Both the position numbers and the translations under genes were made by a program. A model generated the notes under the pieces. The model was not told the DNA's origin. It searched no databases and was given only the letters and a program-made list of their open reading frames with translations. This document shows positions 53,697 through 62,448 of a stretch of DNA of 64,000 nt, piece after piece. Origin of the DNA: JANPLD01 sp031426355 (GTDB lineage Bacteria > Pseudomonadota > Alphaproteobacteria > Rickettsiales > UBA8987); NCBI GenBank assembly GCA_031426355.1, contig JANPLD010000045.1:1-64000 (forward strand). Reading direction: 5' to 3'. The stretch's first letter is position 1; every line of letters begins with the position of its first letter.

Positions 53697-56600
53697 ATGA
53701 ACATTTCAAAGTTTTTCATAGACAGGCCAATATTTGCGGGGGTGTTATCACTTTTTGTTTTTATTGTTGGTATCATATCTATACCATTGCTGCCAATATC
53801 TGAATATCCTGAAGTAGTGCCGCCCTCTGTTGTTGTGCGAGCAGTTTACCCTGGGGCTTCACCAAAAATTATCTCTGAAACAGTTGCAACCCCGCTTGAA
53901 GAGCAGATCAACGGTGTTGAGAACATGCTTTATATGTCATCTCAGGCGACCTCTGATGGAGTACTTGGAATAACAGTTACATTCAAACTCGGTACTGATC
54001 CTGATCTTGCCCAGCAATTAGTCCAGAACAGGGTTGCACAGGCACTTCCGCGTTTACCAGATGAAGTTAGAAGGCTTGGTGTAACAAGCGTAAAAAGCTC
54101 GCCTGACCTCACCATGGTCGTGCATATACTCTCGCCTAATGACAGATATGACAGTCTCTATCTCCGTAACTACGCTCTGATCAACGTAAAAGACAGGCTC
54201 ACCAGAATAAGCGGGATAGGGCAGGTTGAGATTTTCGGCGGTGGTGATTATGCTATGCGCTTATGGCTTAATCCGCAGAAACTTGCAGAAAGAAACCTGA
54301 TAGTAGATGATGTTATAAATGCTGTTCGCGAGCAGAACGTTCAGGTTGCCGCAGGCGTGGTTGGTTCTTACCCTTCCGAAAAGGATGTTAATATTCAGCT
54401 GACCGTAAATGCTAAAGGCAGGCTTCAAAGCGTTGAAGAATTTGAAAATATAATAATTAAGGTCGGCAGTGATAAATCCCTTGTGAAGCTGAAAGATGTC
54501 GCGCGGGTTGAACTTGGCGCATCTGATTATTCACTACGTTCACTGCTCAATAATAAATCTGCCGTCGGTATGGGTATATTCCAGGCCCCGGGCGCAAACG
54601 CGCTTGAGATATCCGATCAGGTTCGCGCTACCATGAAAGAGATCAAGAAAACGATGCCTGAAGGTGTATCATACGATATTATTTATGATCCTACTGCATT
54701 TGTGCGCGATTCAATAAAAGCGGTTATCCATACATTGCTTGAGGCCATAGCGCTGGTTGTTCTCGTCGTTATAATCTTCCTCCAAACTTGGAGGGCATCT
54801 TTAATACCATTACTCGCGGTGCCTATTTCAATCGTAGGAACTTTCGCGCTTCTCCATGCATTTGGCTTCTCAATAAATGCGCTTTCACTTTTTGGTTTGG
54901 TACTTGCCATAGGTATCGTGGTGGATGATGCCATAGTTGTAGTTGAGAACGTTGAAAGGAATATTGAAAAAGGTCTCTCCCCGCGTTTGGCAACTTATCA
55001 GGCGATGAAAGAAGTTAGTGAACCTATTATCGCGATATCATTGACACTTTGCGCGGTGTTCATTCCTATTGCATTCATCAGTGGCCTTACAGGGCAATTC
55101 TATAAGCAATTTGCTTTAACTATTGCAATATCAACAGTTATATCTGCATTCAACTCACTTACTTTAAGCCCTGCACTTGCAGCAATATTACTCAAAGGCC
55201 ATGATGAGCCTAAAGACTGGCTGGCTATTAAAATGGATAAGTATCTAGGCGGATTTTTCAGGGGCTTTAACCGCTTCTTTAAAAATTCTTCTGATAAATA
55301 CTCAACGAATGTAACAAGGGTTCTCGGGCGAAAATCTATTGCTATCGGGGTGTATCTTGTTCTTATTGTAGTTACATATTTTGGTTTCAAGCTTGTACCT
55401 CCGGGATTTGTACCAACTCAGGATAAACAATATCTTGTGAGCTTCGCGCTTCTTCCTGATGGCGCAACCATTGACAGAACAGATGAGATCATAAGAAAAA
55501 TGTCTGACATAGCTTTAAAGGATCCTGGCGTTGAAAGTTCAGTCGCATTCCCGGGCCTTTCTATTAACGGTTTTACCGTTAGCTCTTCAGCCGGTATAGT
55601 TTTCGTTACACTAAAACCATTTGATAAGAGAAGATCGTCTGACCTTTCAAGCATGGCTATCGCGCAGAGGCTGCAAGGCCAGTTCGGCGGAATAAAAGAA
55701 GCATTCATTGCAATATTCCCGCCACCACCGGTAATGGGTCTTGGCACCATTGGCGGCTTTAAATTGCAGATTCAGGATAGAACTGATCTTGGCTATGAAG
55801 AAGTTGATAAGGTCGTGAAGGACATAATCGCAAAATCTTCCAAAGTACCTGAATTAATGGGCGTGTTCTCAAGCTATAAGATCAACGTTCCGCAGCTTGA
55901 AGCAGTTGTTGATAGGGACAAGGCAAAACAGCTTGGCCTTTCTATTACCGATGTATTCAACACAATGCAGGTTAACCTTGGTTCACTTTACATCAATGAT
56001 TTCAATAAGTTCGGTAGGACATATCAGGTGATAGCGCAGGCCGATAAGGAATTCCGTTCTAACGCGTCAGATGTATTGCAGCTTAAAACCAGAAATAACC
56101 AAGGTGAAATGATACCTCTGGGATCTGTTGTGCAAATGAAGGAAAGTTACGGCCCTGAAAGTTCTACAAGGTATAATGGTTATAGAGCGGCTGATCTTAA
56201 CGGCTTCCCGGGATATGGCTTTTCATCAGGTCAGGCTGAAGAAGCAATGGCAAAACTCCTTGATGATAATCTTCCTAAGGGGATGACATTCGAGTGGACC
56301 GATCTGACATATCAGCAGATATTATCAGGCAATACCGCGCTACTGGTATTCCCACTTTGCGTATTACTCGTATTCCTTGTTCTTGCCGCTCAGTATGAAA
56401 GCCTTACACTTCCATTTGCAATTATCTTGATAGTTCCAATGTGCATACTCTCAGCAATATTCGGTGTCTTCTTATGGGGGGGTGATAATAATATTTTCAC
56501 TCAGATAAGCCTCTTCGTGCTTGTCGGGCTAGCCTGCAAGAATGCCATTTTGATAGTTGAATTTGCGCATGAGCTTGAGAAGCATGGTAAATCCATAATC

Positions 56601-56837
56601 GAAGCTGCGGTTGAAGCATGTAAGTTAAGGCTTCGTCCTATTCTTATGACATCTTTCGCATTTATCATGGGTGTTATACCTCTCATACTATCTTCCGGCG
56701 CCGGTGCAGAGATGAGGCAAGCTATGGGTGTTGCAGTATTTTCTGGAATGTTAGGTGTTACCTTCTTCGGACTATTCCTGACCCCGGTTTTCTATGTATT
56801 ACTAAGAACTCTTGCTGAACGCGTGAGGAAAAAATGA
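53697..56837 (+). CDS. Multidrug efflux RND pump (AcrB/MexB-like, HAE-1)
   Basis: Trimeric inner-membrane proton/drug antiporter of 1046 residues, with the two-repeat RND topology. Start MNISKFFIDRPIFAGVL is canonical. The proton relay in TM4 is GIVVDDAIVVVENVERN with the paired aspartates, and TM10 carries LVGLACKNAILIVEFA with the conserved lysine. The porter loops include AVYPGASPKIISETVATPLE. These features place it in HAE-1, exporting hydrophobic drugs, unlike the CzcA-type pump at 25119. The last 4 bp overlap the NodT-like gene. Confidence 0.97.
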   Translation: MNISKFFIDRPIFAGVLSLFVFIVGIISIPLLPISEYPEVVPPSVVVRAVYPGASPKIISETVATPLEEQINGVENMLYMSSQATSDGVLGITVTFKLGTDPDLAQQLVQNRVAQALPRLPDEVRRLGVTSVKSSPDLTMVVHILSPNDRYDSLYLRNYALINVKDRLTRISGIGQVEIFGGGDYAMRLWLNPQKLAERNLIVDDVINAVREQNVQVAAGVVGSYPSEKDVNIQLTVNAKGRLQSVEEFENIIIKVGSDKSLVKLKDVARVELGASDYSLRSLLNNKSAVGMGIFQAPGANALEISDQVRATMKEIKKTMPEGVSYDIIYDPTAFVRDSIKAVIHTLLEAIALVVLVVIIFLQTWRASLIPLLAVPISIVGTFALLHAFGFSINALSLFGLVLAIGIVVDDAIVVVENVERNIEKGLSPRLATYQAMKEVSEPIIAISLTLCAVFIPIAFISGLTGQFYKQFALTIAISTVISAFNSLTLSPALAAILLKGHDEPKDWLAIKMDKYLGGFFRGFNRFFKNSSDKYSTNVTRVLGRKSIAIGVYLVLIVVTYFGFKLVPPGFVPTQDKQYLVSFALLPDGATIDRTDEIIRKMSDIALKDPGVESSVAFPGLSINGFTVSSSAGIVFVTLKPFDKRRSSDLSSMAIAQRLQGQFGGIKEAFIAIFPPPPVMGLGTIGGFKLQIQDRTDLGYEEVDKVVKDIIAKSSKVPELMGVFSSYKINVPQLEAVVDRDKAKQLGLSITDVFNTMQVNLGSLYINDFNKFGRTYQVIAQADKEFRSNASDVLQLKTRNNQGEMIPLGSVVQMKESYGPESSTRYNGYRAADLNGFPGYGFSSGQAEEAMAKLLDDNLPKGMTFEWTDLTYQQILSGNTALLVFPLCVLLVFLVLAAQYESLTLPFAIILIVPMCILSAIFGVFLWGGDNNIFTQISLFVLVGLACKNAILIVEFAHELEKHGKSIIEAAVEACKLRLRPILMTSFAFIMGVIPLILSSGAGAEMRQAMGVAVFSGMLGVTFFGLFLTPVFYVLLRTLAERVRKK

Positions 56838-58345
56838 AAAAACTTCTTACCATATCACTACTTGCATCAACCTTGCTAACATCATGCAACCTTGCGCCTG
56901 AACTTGTTAAGCCTGAAGTTTCCACGCCTGAGGAATTCAAATGGGTGAATGCTGATGATAAATCCCCGATTAATGATGGTAACTGGAAGCTTGTAGAATT
57001 ATCTGAGAAAAGCGAAAGAGGCGAATGGTGGAAAATATTTGCCGATGAGAAATTAAATGAGCTTGAGCAGAAGGCGTTTGAAAACAACCTAGAGCTGGAA
57101 ATTGCAGTTTCAAGAGTGGAGCAAGCGAGAAGTTTGGCTGAAAGAACGCGTGGTTCGTTATTCCCCTCATTAAACATTGGCGCAAGCCCGACAAGATACC
57201 AGCAGTCAAATGCATTCACAGGCTTAGCCCCAACTGCTGACCCTGTTGAAAGAACGATCTACCGCGCTGATGCAACGCTGGCATATGAACTTGATCTGTT
57301 TGGTCGTTTGAGGAATGATCTTGCTTCCGCAAATTTTAATGCTGATTCAGCAGAAAATTCTATGAAGTCAGTTCTTCTATCACTTCAGGCAGATGTAGCT
57401 ACAAATTATTTCGCACTCAAAACGATTGATAGGGAGCGTGATATAGTTTCCCGCTCTATTAAACTCGGTGTTGAAGCGGAAAGAATAATCAAAAAGAAAT
57501 TTGAGATAGGTGATGTTTCCAAGCAGGATTATATGCGCGCAGTTGCAGCACTTGCAGGTTATCGCGCCCAGCTCATCGGGCTTGAGAGATCGCGCGCGGA
57601 ACTTGAAAATGCCCTTGCGGTTCTGGTTGGTGAGAACCCTTCTGAGTTCAAGATAAGTGAGCTTTCATTTAATGAGATGCCGCCAAAAATCCCATCAGGC
57701 CTACCATCAAACCTTCTTGAAAGAAGGCCAGATATAAATTCAGCAGCAGATAAAGTTGCTGCTGCAAATGCAAAAATTGGTGTTGCTCGCGCAGCGTTCT
57801 TCCCGACCATAAGCTTAAGCGCAAATGGCGGCTTTGAATCAAATGAAATTGAAGACCTATTTAAATGGTCATCAAGAACCTGGACACTTGGCCCATTATT
57901 TGGAACCATGGTATCACTCCCTATATTTGAAGGCGGGAAGGGTGTTGCAAACCTTGATCTCTCCAAAGCCGGATACAAAGAGTCAGTTGCAAATTACAGG
58001 CTTACTGTTCTTAACGCATTTAAAGATGTGGAAAATAGTCTGGTTGGTATAAGAAAGCTTTCTGAGCAATCAGAGCAACAAAAACTTGCCGCTGATTCAA
58101 CTGAAGAGGTCGCAAGATTATCAAGGTTAAGATTTAAAGAAGGTTACGCAGATTTCCTTGAAGTTGTTGATGCTGAAAGGGATTCACTTGCACAACAGCA
58201 GAATTTAAATTCTGTTCAAGGCGCCCGCTTCACAGCAACTATCTCTCTAATAAGAGCTCTTGGTGGTGGCTTTGATGTTCCAATTCTTCCAGGTGTTGAT
58301 GATGATATCCTAAAACCAGTTGTAACTATCAAAGGCCAGAATTAA
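56834..58345 (+). CDS. Outer-membrane efflux lipoprotein (NodT/OprM family)
   Basis: The channel component of the AcrAB-type pump. The signal peptide ends in lipobox L-T-S-C (residues 15-18), followed by the family start NLAPELVKPEV. Two TolC repeats are visible: the first has LEIAVSRVEQARSLAERTRG and the second SNLLERRPDINSAADKVAAA, with the diagnostic ERRPDI of NodT/OprM. The segment LSANGGFESNEI fits the beta-barrel part. Length 503 is slightly above average owing to an N-terminal insert. It is translationally coupled to the pump (ATGA) and converges on the DUF445 gene. Confidence 0.95.
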   Translation: MKKLLTISLLASTLLTSCNLAPELVKPEVSTPEEFKWVNADDKSPINDGNWKLVELSEKSERGEWWKIFADEKLNELEQKAFENNLELEIAVSRVEQARSLAERTRGSLFPSLNIGASPTRYQQSNAFTGLAPTADPVERTIYRADATLAYELDLFGRLRNDLASANFNADSAENSMKSVLLSLQADVATNYFALKTIDRERDIVSRSIKLGVEAERIIKKKFEIGDVSKQDYMRAVAALAGYRAQLIGLERSRAELENALAVLVGENPSEFKISELSFNEMPPKIPSGLPSNLLERRPDINSAADKVAAANAKIGVARAAFFPTISLSANGGFESNEIEDLFKWSSRTWTLGPLFGTMVSLPIFEGGKGVANLDLSKAGYKESVANYRLTVLNAFKDVENSLVGIRKLSEQSEQQKLAADSTEEVARLSRLRFKEGYADFLEVVDAERDSLAQQQNLNSVQGARFTATISLIRALGGGFDVPILPGVDDDILKPVVTIKGQN

Positions 58346-58371
58346 TTAAAACGTCGCTTATAAAGCAAAGC

Positions 58372-59046
58372 TTAGAAATAAACTTTAATAAATTCTGAAA
58401 TAAGCCCGATTACACCGCCGAACACGCCGCCCCATACAACAAGCCAGCCTAAATGCTCGTTTATCATATCGTGAATAATTTCCTTCACCATTTGCGGTGT
58501 AAGTTCATTAAGCCTGTCGTCAATCAAGTTTTCAATATCTTTTGAAAGCAATTCTGACTTCATTATTTCACCCGAATGATTTGCCAAAAAATTATCTATG
58601 AATTCATTGCATTTCTTTATCATCGGTTCCCTGAATGATGAAAGAGCTGATTTACCACCAAACATCGAAAGCATCCCGCCGATCTGCGATTCCATTATTC
58701 CTTCAATAATATTTTCAAACAGGATGTTATAATCAAGCTTCTCTTTTATTGATCTGCTAAGGTTCTGGCTTGAAGAATCTATTAGTGCGTTAACCCTTTG
58801 TTCGCTAAAAAACTGCCCGATCATCATTTTTTTGATGGCCGCCTTAAACTCCTCAAATTTATTAGGTATAATTCCTGAGCCATACAGAAGGGGAATCTTC
58901 TCAAAAAGCATATATATGGCGATCCAGTTAGTGAAAGCCCCGGAAAGTGCGAATATGCCTGTGGCAAATATATAATTGCCGTAATACGGGCTGTAATATC
59001 CTAAAATCGCAATTAAAACAGATAGTAAGTTGGTTGCTAGACTCAT
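58372..59046 (-). CDS. DUF445 family membrane protein
   Basis: Start set at 59046 (MSLATNLLSVLIAIL), which begins directly at the first membrane helix; an ATG 36 bp upstream is in frame but adds a polar stretch. The 224 residues have hydrophobic helices at the N-terminus (about 5-50, with GAFTNWIAIYMLFEKIPL) and at the C-terminus (WLVVWGGVFGGVIGLISE), bracketing a charged cytoplasmic or periplasmic region. The FTNWIAIYMLF and G-x-x-G-G-x-x-G-L terminal pattern fits the DUF445/YheB-like family of unknown function. Confidence 0.85.
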   Translation of the reverse strand: MSLATNLLSVLIAILGYYSPYYGNYIFATGIFALSGAFTNWIAIYMLFEKIPLLYGSGIIPNKFEEFKAAIKKMMIGQFFSEQRVNALIDSSSQNLSRSIKEKLDYNILFENIIEGIMESQIGGMLSMFGGKSALSSFREPMIKKCNEFIDNFLANHSGEIMKSELLSKDIENLIDDRLNELTPQMVKEIIHDMINEHLGWLVVWGGVFGGVIGLISEFIKVYF

Positions 59047-59096
59047 TTTTGTACAATAATTTAAGGTGAGAATAGCCTGCAAAATATCTATATTAC

Positions 59097-59124
59097 TTGA
59101 CTACGCAAGGTTTTAGTATAAATT
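59097..59124 (+). promoter_or_regulatory. Probable promoter of the cold-shock gene with long leader
   Basis: TTGACT (59097-59102), 16-bp spacer, TAAATT (59119-59124). It would give a leader of about 130 nt before cspA, a length typical of cold-shock mRNAs whose leader refolds at low temperature. Confidence 0.5.
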
Positions 59125-59261
59125 ATTGCCTGAGTTTTGTTGCTAAACTCTTTGAGTTGATAATCTACTGAATATCCGATGTTACTGTCTGATTTTAAGT
59201 TCCTGTTATTTGCCGGAGAGTTACTAAGAACTCGATTAACAATCAATAACAGGTAATTAAT

Positions 59262-59468
59262 ATGGCTACCGGTACAGTAAAATGGTTCAACTTCACAAAA
59301 GGCTTCGGTTTTATTCAACCTGATGATGGCGGAAAAGATATTTTCGTTCACAAATCAGCTCTTGAGCGTGCTAACATCCGCAGACTCGACGAAGGTCAAA
59401 AAGTTTCTTATGAACTCGCTACTGAGAAAGGTAAAACTTCTGCAGTTGAGCTCAAAGTTGCAAACTAA
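59262..59468 (+). CDS. cspA: Cold-shock protein (CspA family)
   Basis: A 68-residue single cold-shock domain. Begins MATGTVKWFNFTKGFGFI with RNP1 (KGFGFI) and RNP2 (DIFVHKSA). These RNA/ssDNA-binding proteins act as RNA chaperones. It has an ACAGG ribosome site, a long AT-rich leader after a probable promoter, and a strong terminator shared with the convergent DoxX gene. Codon use is that of a highly expressed gene. Whether this copy is cold-inducible cannot be read from sequence. Confidence 0.96.
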   Translation: MATGTVKWFNFTKGFGFIQPDDGGKDIFVHKSALERANIRRLDEGQKVSYELATEKGKTSAVELKVAN

Positions 59469-59495
59469 TAAATAGTTTCACTTAAAATATTTTTT

Positions 59496-59526
59496 AAAGG
59501 CTGGTAGTTTTTACCGGCCTTTTTTA
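59496..59526. terminator. Bidirectional terminator between cspA and the DoxX gene
   Basis: Stem AAAGGCTGGTA / TACCGGCCTTT (one G-U pair) with a loop of Ts and T runs on both strands; the last bases overlap the end of the DoxX gene at 59524. Confidence 0.85.
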
Positions 59527-59967
59527 TTGCCTGTTTTTGGCTACAGATTTTTTGATCAAATGATCAACCGAGAAAATTCCTGCACCCCTTGCAAGTAAAA
59601 CCCCAAGCAATACTGCCCAGTAGAAATGGTCATCATGCATAAAGTAGGTGAATTGTATAACGGCCGTCATCATCAGTAATGGTATAACTGCAAACCTAGT
59701 AGCTAAACCAATTACCAAAAACACTGAACAACCTAATTCAAAAATAACTGCCGAAATGGCGGCAATTAGAGGTGGCAGGAATGGAACTGGATGTTCAGTC
59801 GTAAACAGCATTATAGCCGAATCAAAATCAGAGATCTTCAGGTATCCTGATTTCCAGAATATATTTGCGACCCATAATCTTATTATCAGTAACAAAATGC
59901 TTTCCAGCTTGGATGCATACAAAATGAATTGGGTCACAAATTTTTCTGCACAATTAAAGAATTTCAT
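59524..59967 (-). CDS. DoxX-family membrane protein of the bufferin locus (BufD-like)
   Basis: A 147-residue inner-membrane protein with four hydrophobic helices. The DoxX pattern is visible: LLLIIRLWVANIFWKSGYLK, PFLPPLIAAISAVIFELGCS, then GLATRFAVIPLLMMTAVIQF. DoxX proteins commonly accompany DUF2282/DUF692/DUF2063 genes. Here the gene is divergent from the ECF sigma factor and has its own GTAACC...CGAA promoter identical in type to that before bufA, so it is very likely in the same regulon. Its biochemical role is not established. Confidence 0.88.
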   Translation of the reverse strand: MKFFNCAEKFVTQFILYASKLESILLLIIRLWVANIFWKSGYLKISDFDSAIMLFTTEHPVPFLPPLIAAISAVIFELGCSVFLVIGLATRFAVIPLLMMTAVIQFTYFMHDDHFYWAVLLGVLLARGAGIFSVDHLIKKSVAKNRQ

Positions 59968-59995
59968 AATTTTATTTATTTGTTATTTTGTAGTA

Positions 59996-60022
59996 GTTCG
60001 CCATTAAGAAAACTAAGGTTAC
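59996..60022 (-). promoter_or_regulatory. SigF-type ECF promoter of the DoxX gene
   Basis: On the minus strand GTAACC (60022-60017), 16-bp spacer, CGAAC (60000-59996). The same -35 and -10 elements occur before bufA. They match the GTAACC/CGAA pattern known for Caulobacter SigF targets. The site ends 4 bp before the sigma-gene start codon on the other strand. Confidence 0.8.
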
Positions 60023-60025
60023 AAA

Positions 60026-60571
60026 TTGAAATTAAAATTTGAAATAGAGCTTGAGCAACTATTCATAAGCTCCTGTAATGGAAACAAAGAAGCATATAGG
60101 AAATTTTTTAACCTGCTCACAATTTACCTTAGGAAAATACTTTCGCAAAAGATATTTAAGTCAGTTGATGTTGAGGATGTGATACAGGAGATACTCGTAT
60201 CAATACATAAATCCAAACACACTTATGATGGCAATCGCCCCTTAAAACCTTGGATAAATGCTATCATAAGTTACCGGGTAAGTGATTATCTAAGGGAGCA
60301 TTATAGTGAGAATGACAACCAGAAAATATCAATAGATAAGTTTTTTGACATAGAGGACGAAAATTCTGTAACCGATCTTACTGATAATAACGAAGACATA
60401 ATTAAAGCCCTTGATAAACTTAACGCTAAACAGAGATCTGTAATTGAACTTATGTACCTGCAGGATTTAAGCGTAAAAGAAGTTTCTAAAATATTAAAGA
60501 TGAATGAATCAGCAGTAAAAGTTACTGCTCACAGAGCTTATAAAATTTTAAGGGAATATATTAAGAGATGA
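60026..60571 (+). CDS. sigF: ECF sigma factor, SigF type
   Basis: A 181-residue ECF sigma factor. Region 2 includes DVEDVIQEILVSIHKSKHTYD followed by LKPWINAIISYRVSDYLRE, and region 4 has LNAKQRSVIELMYLQDLS then VKEVSKILKMNESAVKVTAH. The H-T-Y-D and P-W-I-N-A-I blocks are typical of the SigF group. Translation appears to begin at TTG (60026) with an AAGG site 7 bp upstream; the next ATG is far inside the protein. It overlaps the anti-sigma gene by 4 bp. It should direct the promoters upstream of bufA and DoxX. Confidence 0.9.
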   Translation: MKLKFEIELEQLFISSCNGNKEAYRKFFNLLTIYLRKILSQKIFKSVDVEDVIQEILVSIHKSKHTYDGNRPLKPWINAIISYRVSDYLREHYSENDNQKISIDKFFDIEDENSVTDLTDNNEDIIKALDKLNAKQRSVIELMYLQDLSVKEVSKILKMNESAVKVTAHRAYKILREYIKR

Positions 60572-61206
60572 AAAATAAGACTGAAAATATAATTGAGTCA
60601 CTGGTATCTGATAACTCTGTAAAAAATAGATATAGCCCGCTTAAGATATTATTAAAATGGGTGTTATTATCTGCTGCTTATATTTTTATTCTGTTAGAAT
60701 TCCTTGGTTACAGGGCTGATTTAAATATCCTAATAAAAGATCCTAATTACCTGATCGAGCTTTCAAGCCTTGTGCTAATGATTTTTTTCTCAGCTTTAGC
60801 CTTCTCATATTTGGCTGTTCCTGATTATAAGCAGAATGCATTTTCCATTATTGCACCCGTAATACCCGTAGGCTTTCTGATCGGAACCCTAATATTCCTA
60901 TATTTTTATCCACCTTCATTAAATCATGATTCCCACGAAGGTATGATGTGCCTTGCCTGCATATCATTAAGTTCGCTTCTCCCCGCTGCCTTTTTATTTT
61001 ATGAAATAAGAAAATATGCGGCTCCTACTAAACTTGGCCTGATAGGATATATGTGCTTATTATATTCCGCATCCCTTGGCAGTTTTGCGCTTAGACTTAG
61101 TGAACCAACAAATTCTATTATTCACCTGATTATGTATCATTATCTACCGCTCTTTGTAATTGCAGGAGTAGGTTCTATAATTTCAAGAAAATTATTAAGA
61201 TGGTAA
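60568..61206 (+). CDS. nrsF: NrsF (DUF1109) membrane anti-sigma factor
   Basis: A 212-residue protein with six hydrophobic helices, the DUF1109/NrsF topology. In Caulobacter, NrsF holds SigF at the membrane and releases it in response to metals through cysteines. Candidate sensing residues here are H120 and H123 followed by C128-L-A-C131 at a periplasmic loop/helix boundary, and C163. The N-terminal 25 residues (KNKTENIIESLVSDNSVK) are cytoplasmic and would contact the sigma factor. It is coupled to sigF by ATGA. Confidence 0.88.
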   Translation: MKNKTENIIESLVSDNSVKNRYSPLKILLKWVLLSAAYIFILLEFLGYRADLNILIKDPNYLIELSSLVLMIFFSALAFSYLAVPDYKQNAFSIIAPVIPVGFLIGTLIFLYFYPPSLNHDSHEGMMCLACISLSSLLPAAFLFYEIRKYAAPTKLGLIGYMCLLYSASLGSFALRLSEPTNSIIHLIMYHYLPLFVIAGVGSIISRKLLRW

Positions 61207-61220
61207 AAAATAATTTACTT

Positions 61221-61246
61221 GTAACCTTTTTAAAAATCTGGCGAAC
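61221..61246 (+). promoter_or_regulatory. SigF-type ECF promoter of bufA
   Basis: GTAACC (61221-61226), 15-bp spacer, CGAAC (61242-61246), placed about 54 bp before the bufA start codon. It is the same bipartite element as on the opposite strand at 59996-60022, differing by 1 bp in spacing. Confidence 0.82.
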
Positions 61247-61299
61247 ATACATACGGAACTTAAATTATTAAGTTTCTTAACAATTGATGGGAGAACACT

Positions 61300-61572
61300 A
61301 TGAACAAACTTTTCACAACTGCTGCAATCGCCGGAATTATGGCTGCAACATCTATAGCTGCTCACGCTACTGATGCACCTGCTAAAGCTGAAGACACTAC
61401 TGCTAAAGTTAAATGTCTCGGTATTGCTAAAGCTGGTAAAAATGATTGTAAATCTGCAAATGGTTCACATTCTTGCGCTGGTCAGTCTAAAACTGATAAA
61501 GATGCAAATGAATGGTCTTATGCTGCCTCTGCTGATGAGTGCATGAAAGAAGGTGGAAAAGTTGCTCAGTAA
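61300..61572 (+). CDS. bufA1: Bufferin precursor peptide (DUF2282, BufA1)
   Basis: A 90-residue RiPP precursor. Residues 1-23 are a signal peptide (ending AHA). The mature DUF2282 core has four cysteines, C39, C50, C59 and C81, in KCLGIAKAGKNDCK, SHSCAGQSKTDKD and ADECMKEGG, exactly the family pattern. In bufferins, central cysteines are converted by BufB to thiooxazole groups that chelate copper, after which the peptide is exported to the periplasm. Strong GGGAG ribosome site, SigF-type promoter upstream and terminator hairpin downstream. Confidence 0.93.
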   Translation: MNKLFTTAAIAGIMAATSIAAHATDAPAKAEDTTAKVKCLGIAKAGKNDCKSANGSHSCAGQSKTDKDANEWSYAASADECMKEGGKVAQ

Positions 61573-61595
61573 TTAATTTAATTTAATTATTTATT

Positions 61596-61627
61596 GCCCG
61601 GTCATTGTAAGGTGTCCGGGCTTTTTT
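61596..61627 (+). terminator. Hairpin with T run between bufA and bufB (partial terminator)
   Basis: GCCCGG (61596-61601) pairs with CCGGGC (61616-61621), 14-nt loop containing AAGGTG, followed directly by six Ts. bufB starts 2 bp after the T run. The hairpin would reduce transcription into bufB, giving excess precursor, and may also sequester or present the AAGGTG ribosome site. Confidence 0.75.
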
Positions 61628-61629
61628 AT

Positions 61630-62448
61630 ATGAATAAATTTGGATATAAAAATCTTGGATTTGGCTTAGGGCTTAGGGCAGATCACTATGAACATGTTCT
61701 TGAGAACAAACCGGCAATTGACTGGTTTGAAATAATCACTGAAAATTATATTGAGACCCATAAAGGCTACTGGGAATTTTTGTCTGAAATAAGAAAAACC
61801 TATCCACTAGTTATGCACGGTGTTTCACTTTCTATTGGTGGCACTGATGAGATTAATTTTGATTATCTAAAAAAAGTTAAAGCACTTGCAACCCATATTT
61901 CCGCTGAATGGGTATCTGACCATTTATGTTTTACCGGGGCAGGCGGGCATAATACCCATGATCTTCTCCCCGTTCCCTACAATAATGAAATTCTTCATCA
62001 TATCGTTGAGAGGATAAAAAATGTTCAAGATTTTCTAGGAAGAAAGATATTGCTAGAAAATCCTTCAAGCTATCTTGAGTTTAATTCCTCCAATATGCCG
62101 GAGGATGAGTTTATGGCCGAGCTTGCTGTGAAAGCTGACTGCGGTTTGCTTCTTGATCTAAATAATATTCATGTAAGTAGCTTTAACCATAATTTTTCAG
62201 CAGAAAAATATATTGATACCATTCCCGCAAAACATATATGCCAGATACACCTGGCTGGGCATCTAAATAAGGGCGACATAATAATTGATACCCATGATAA
62301 CCACGTGATAGATGAGGTCTGGAAGCTTTATAAATATACTATTTCTACTAAAGGAAAAATTTCTACTATGGTGGAATGGGATGATAAGATACCGGAGTTC
62401 AATATTCTTGAAGCGGAAATAAATAAGGCAAAGAAATTCTGTGAATGA
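61630..62448 (+). CDS. bufB: MNIO family bufferin-modifying enzyme (DUF692, BufB)
   Basis: A 272-residue TIM-barrel multinuclear non-heme iron oxidase that installs the cysteine-derived heterocycles on BufA. Start at 61630 (MNKFGYKNLGFGLG) agrees with homologues. The iron-binding residues expected for MNIOs are visible: H63 (MHGVSLS), D97-H98 (SDHLCF), E143 (LLENPSSY), D176 and H181 (DLNNIHV), H207 and H211 (HLAGH), D220/H222 (DTHDNH) and E249. Its end overlaps bufC by 8 bp. Confidence 0.93.
   Translation: MNKFGYKNLGFGLGLRADHYEHVLENKPAIDWFEIITENYIETHKGYWEFLSEIRKTYPLVMHGVSLSIGGTDEINFDYLKKVKALATHISAEWVSDHLCFTGAGGHNTHDLLPVPYNNEILHHIVERIKNVQDFLGRKILLENPSSYLEFNSSNMPEDEFMAELAVKADCGLLLDLNNIHVSSFNHNFSAEKYIDTIPAKHICQIHLAGHLNKGDIIIDTHDNHVIDEVWKLYKYTISTKGKISTMVEWDDKIPEFNILEAEINKAKKFCE

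Noticed and set aside
59218..59228. GAGTTACTAAG near cspA as another integrase arm site
   Set aside because: A single unpaired unit far from any half-tRNA in an AT-rich leader; expected by chance.
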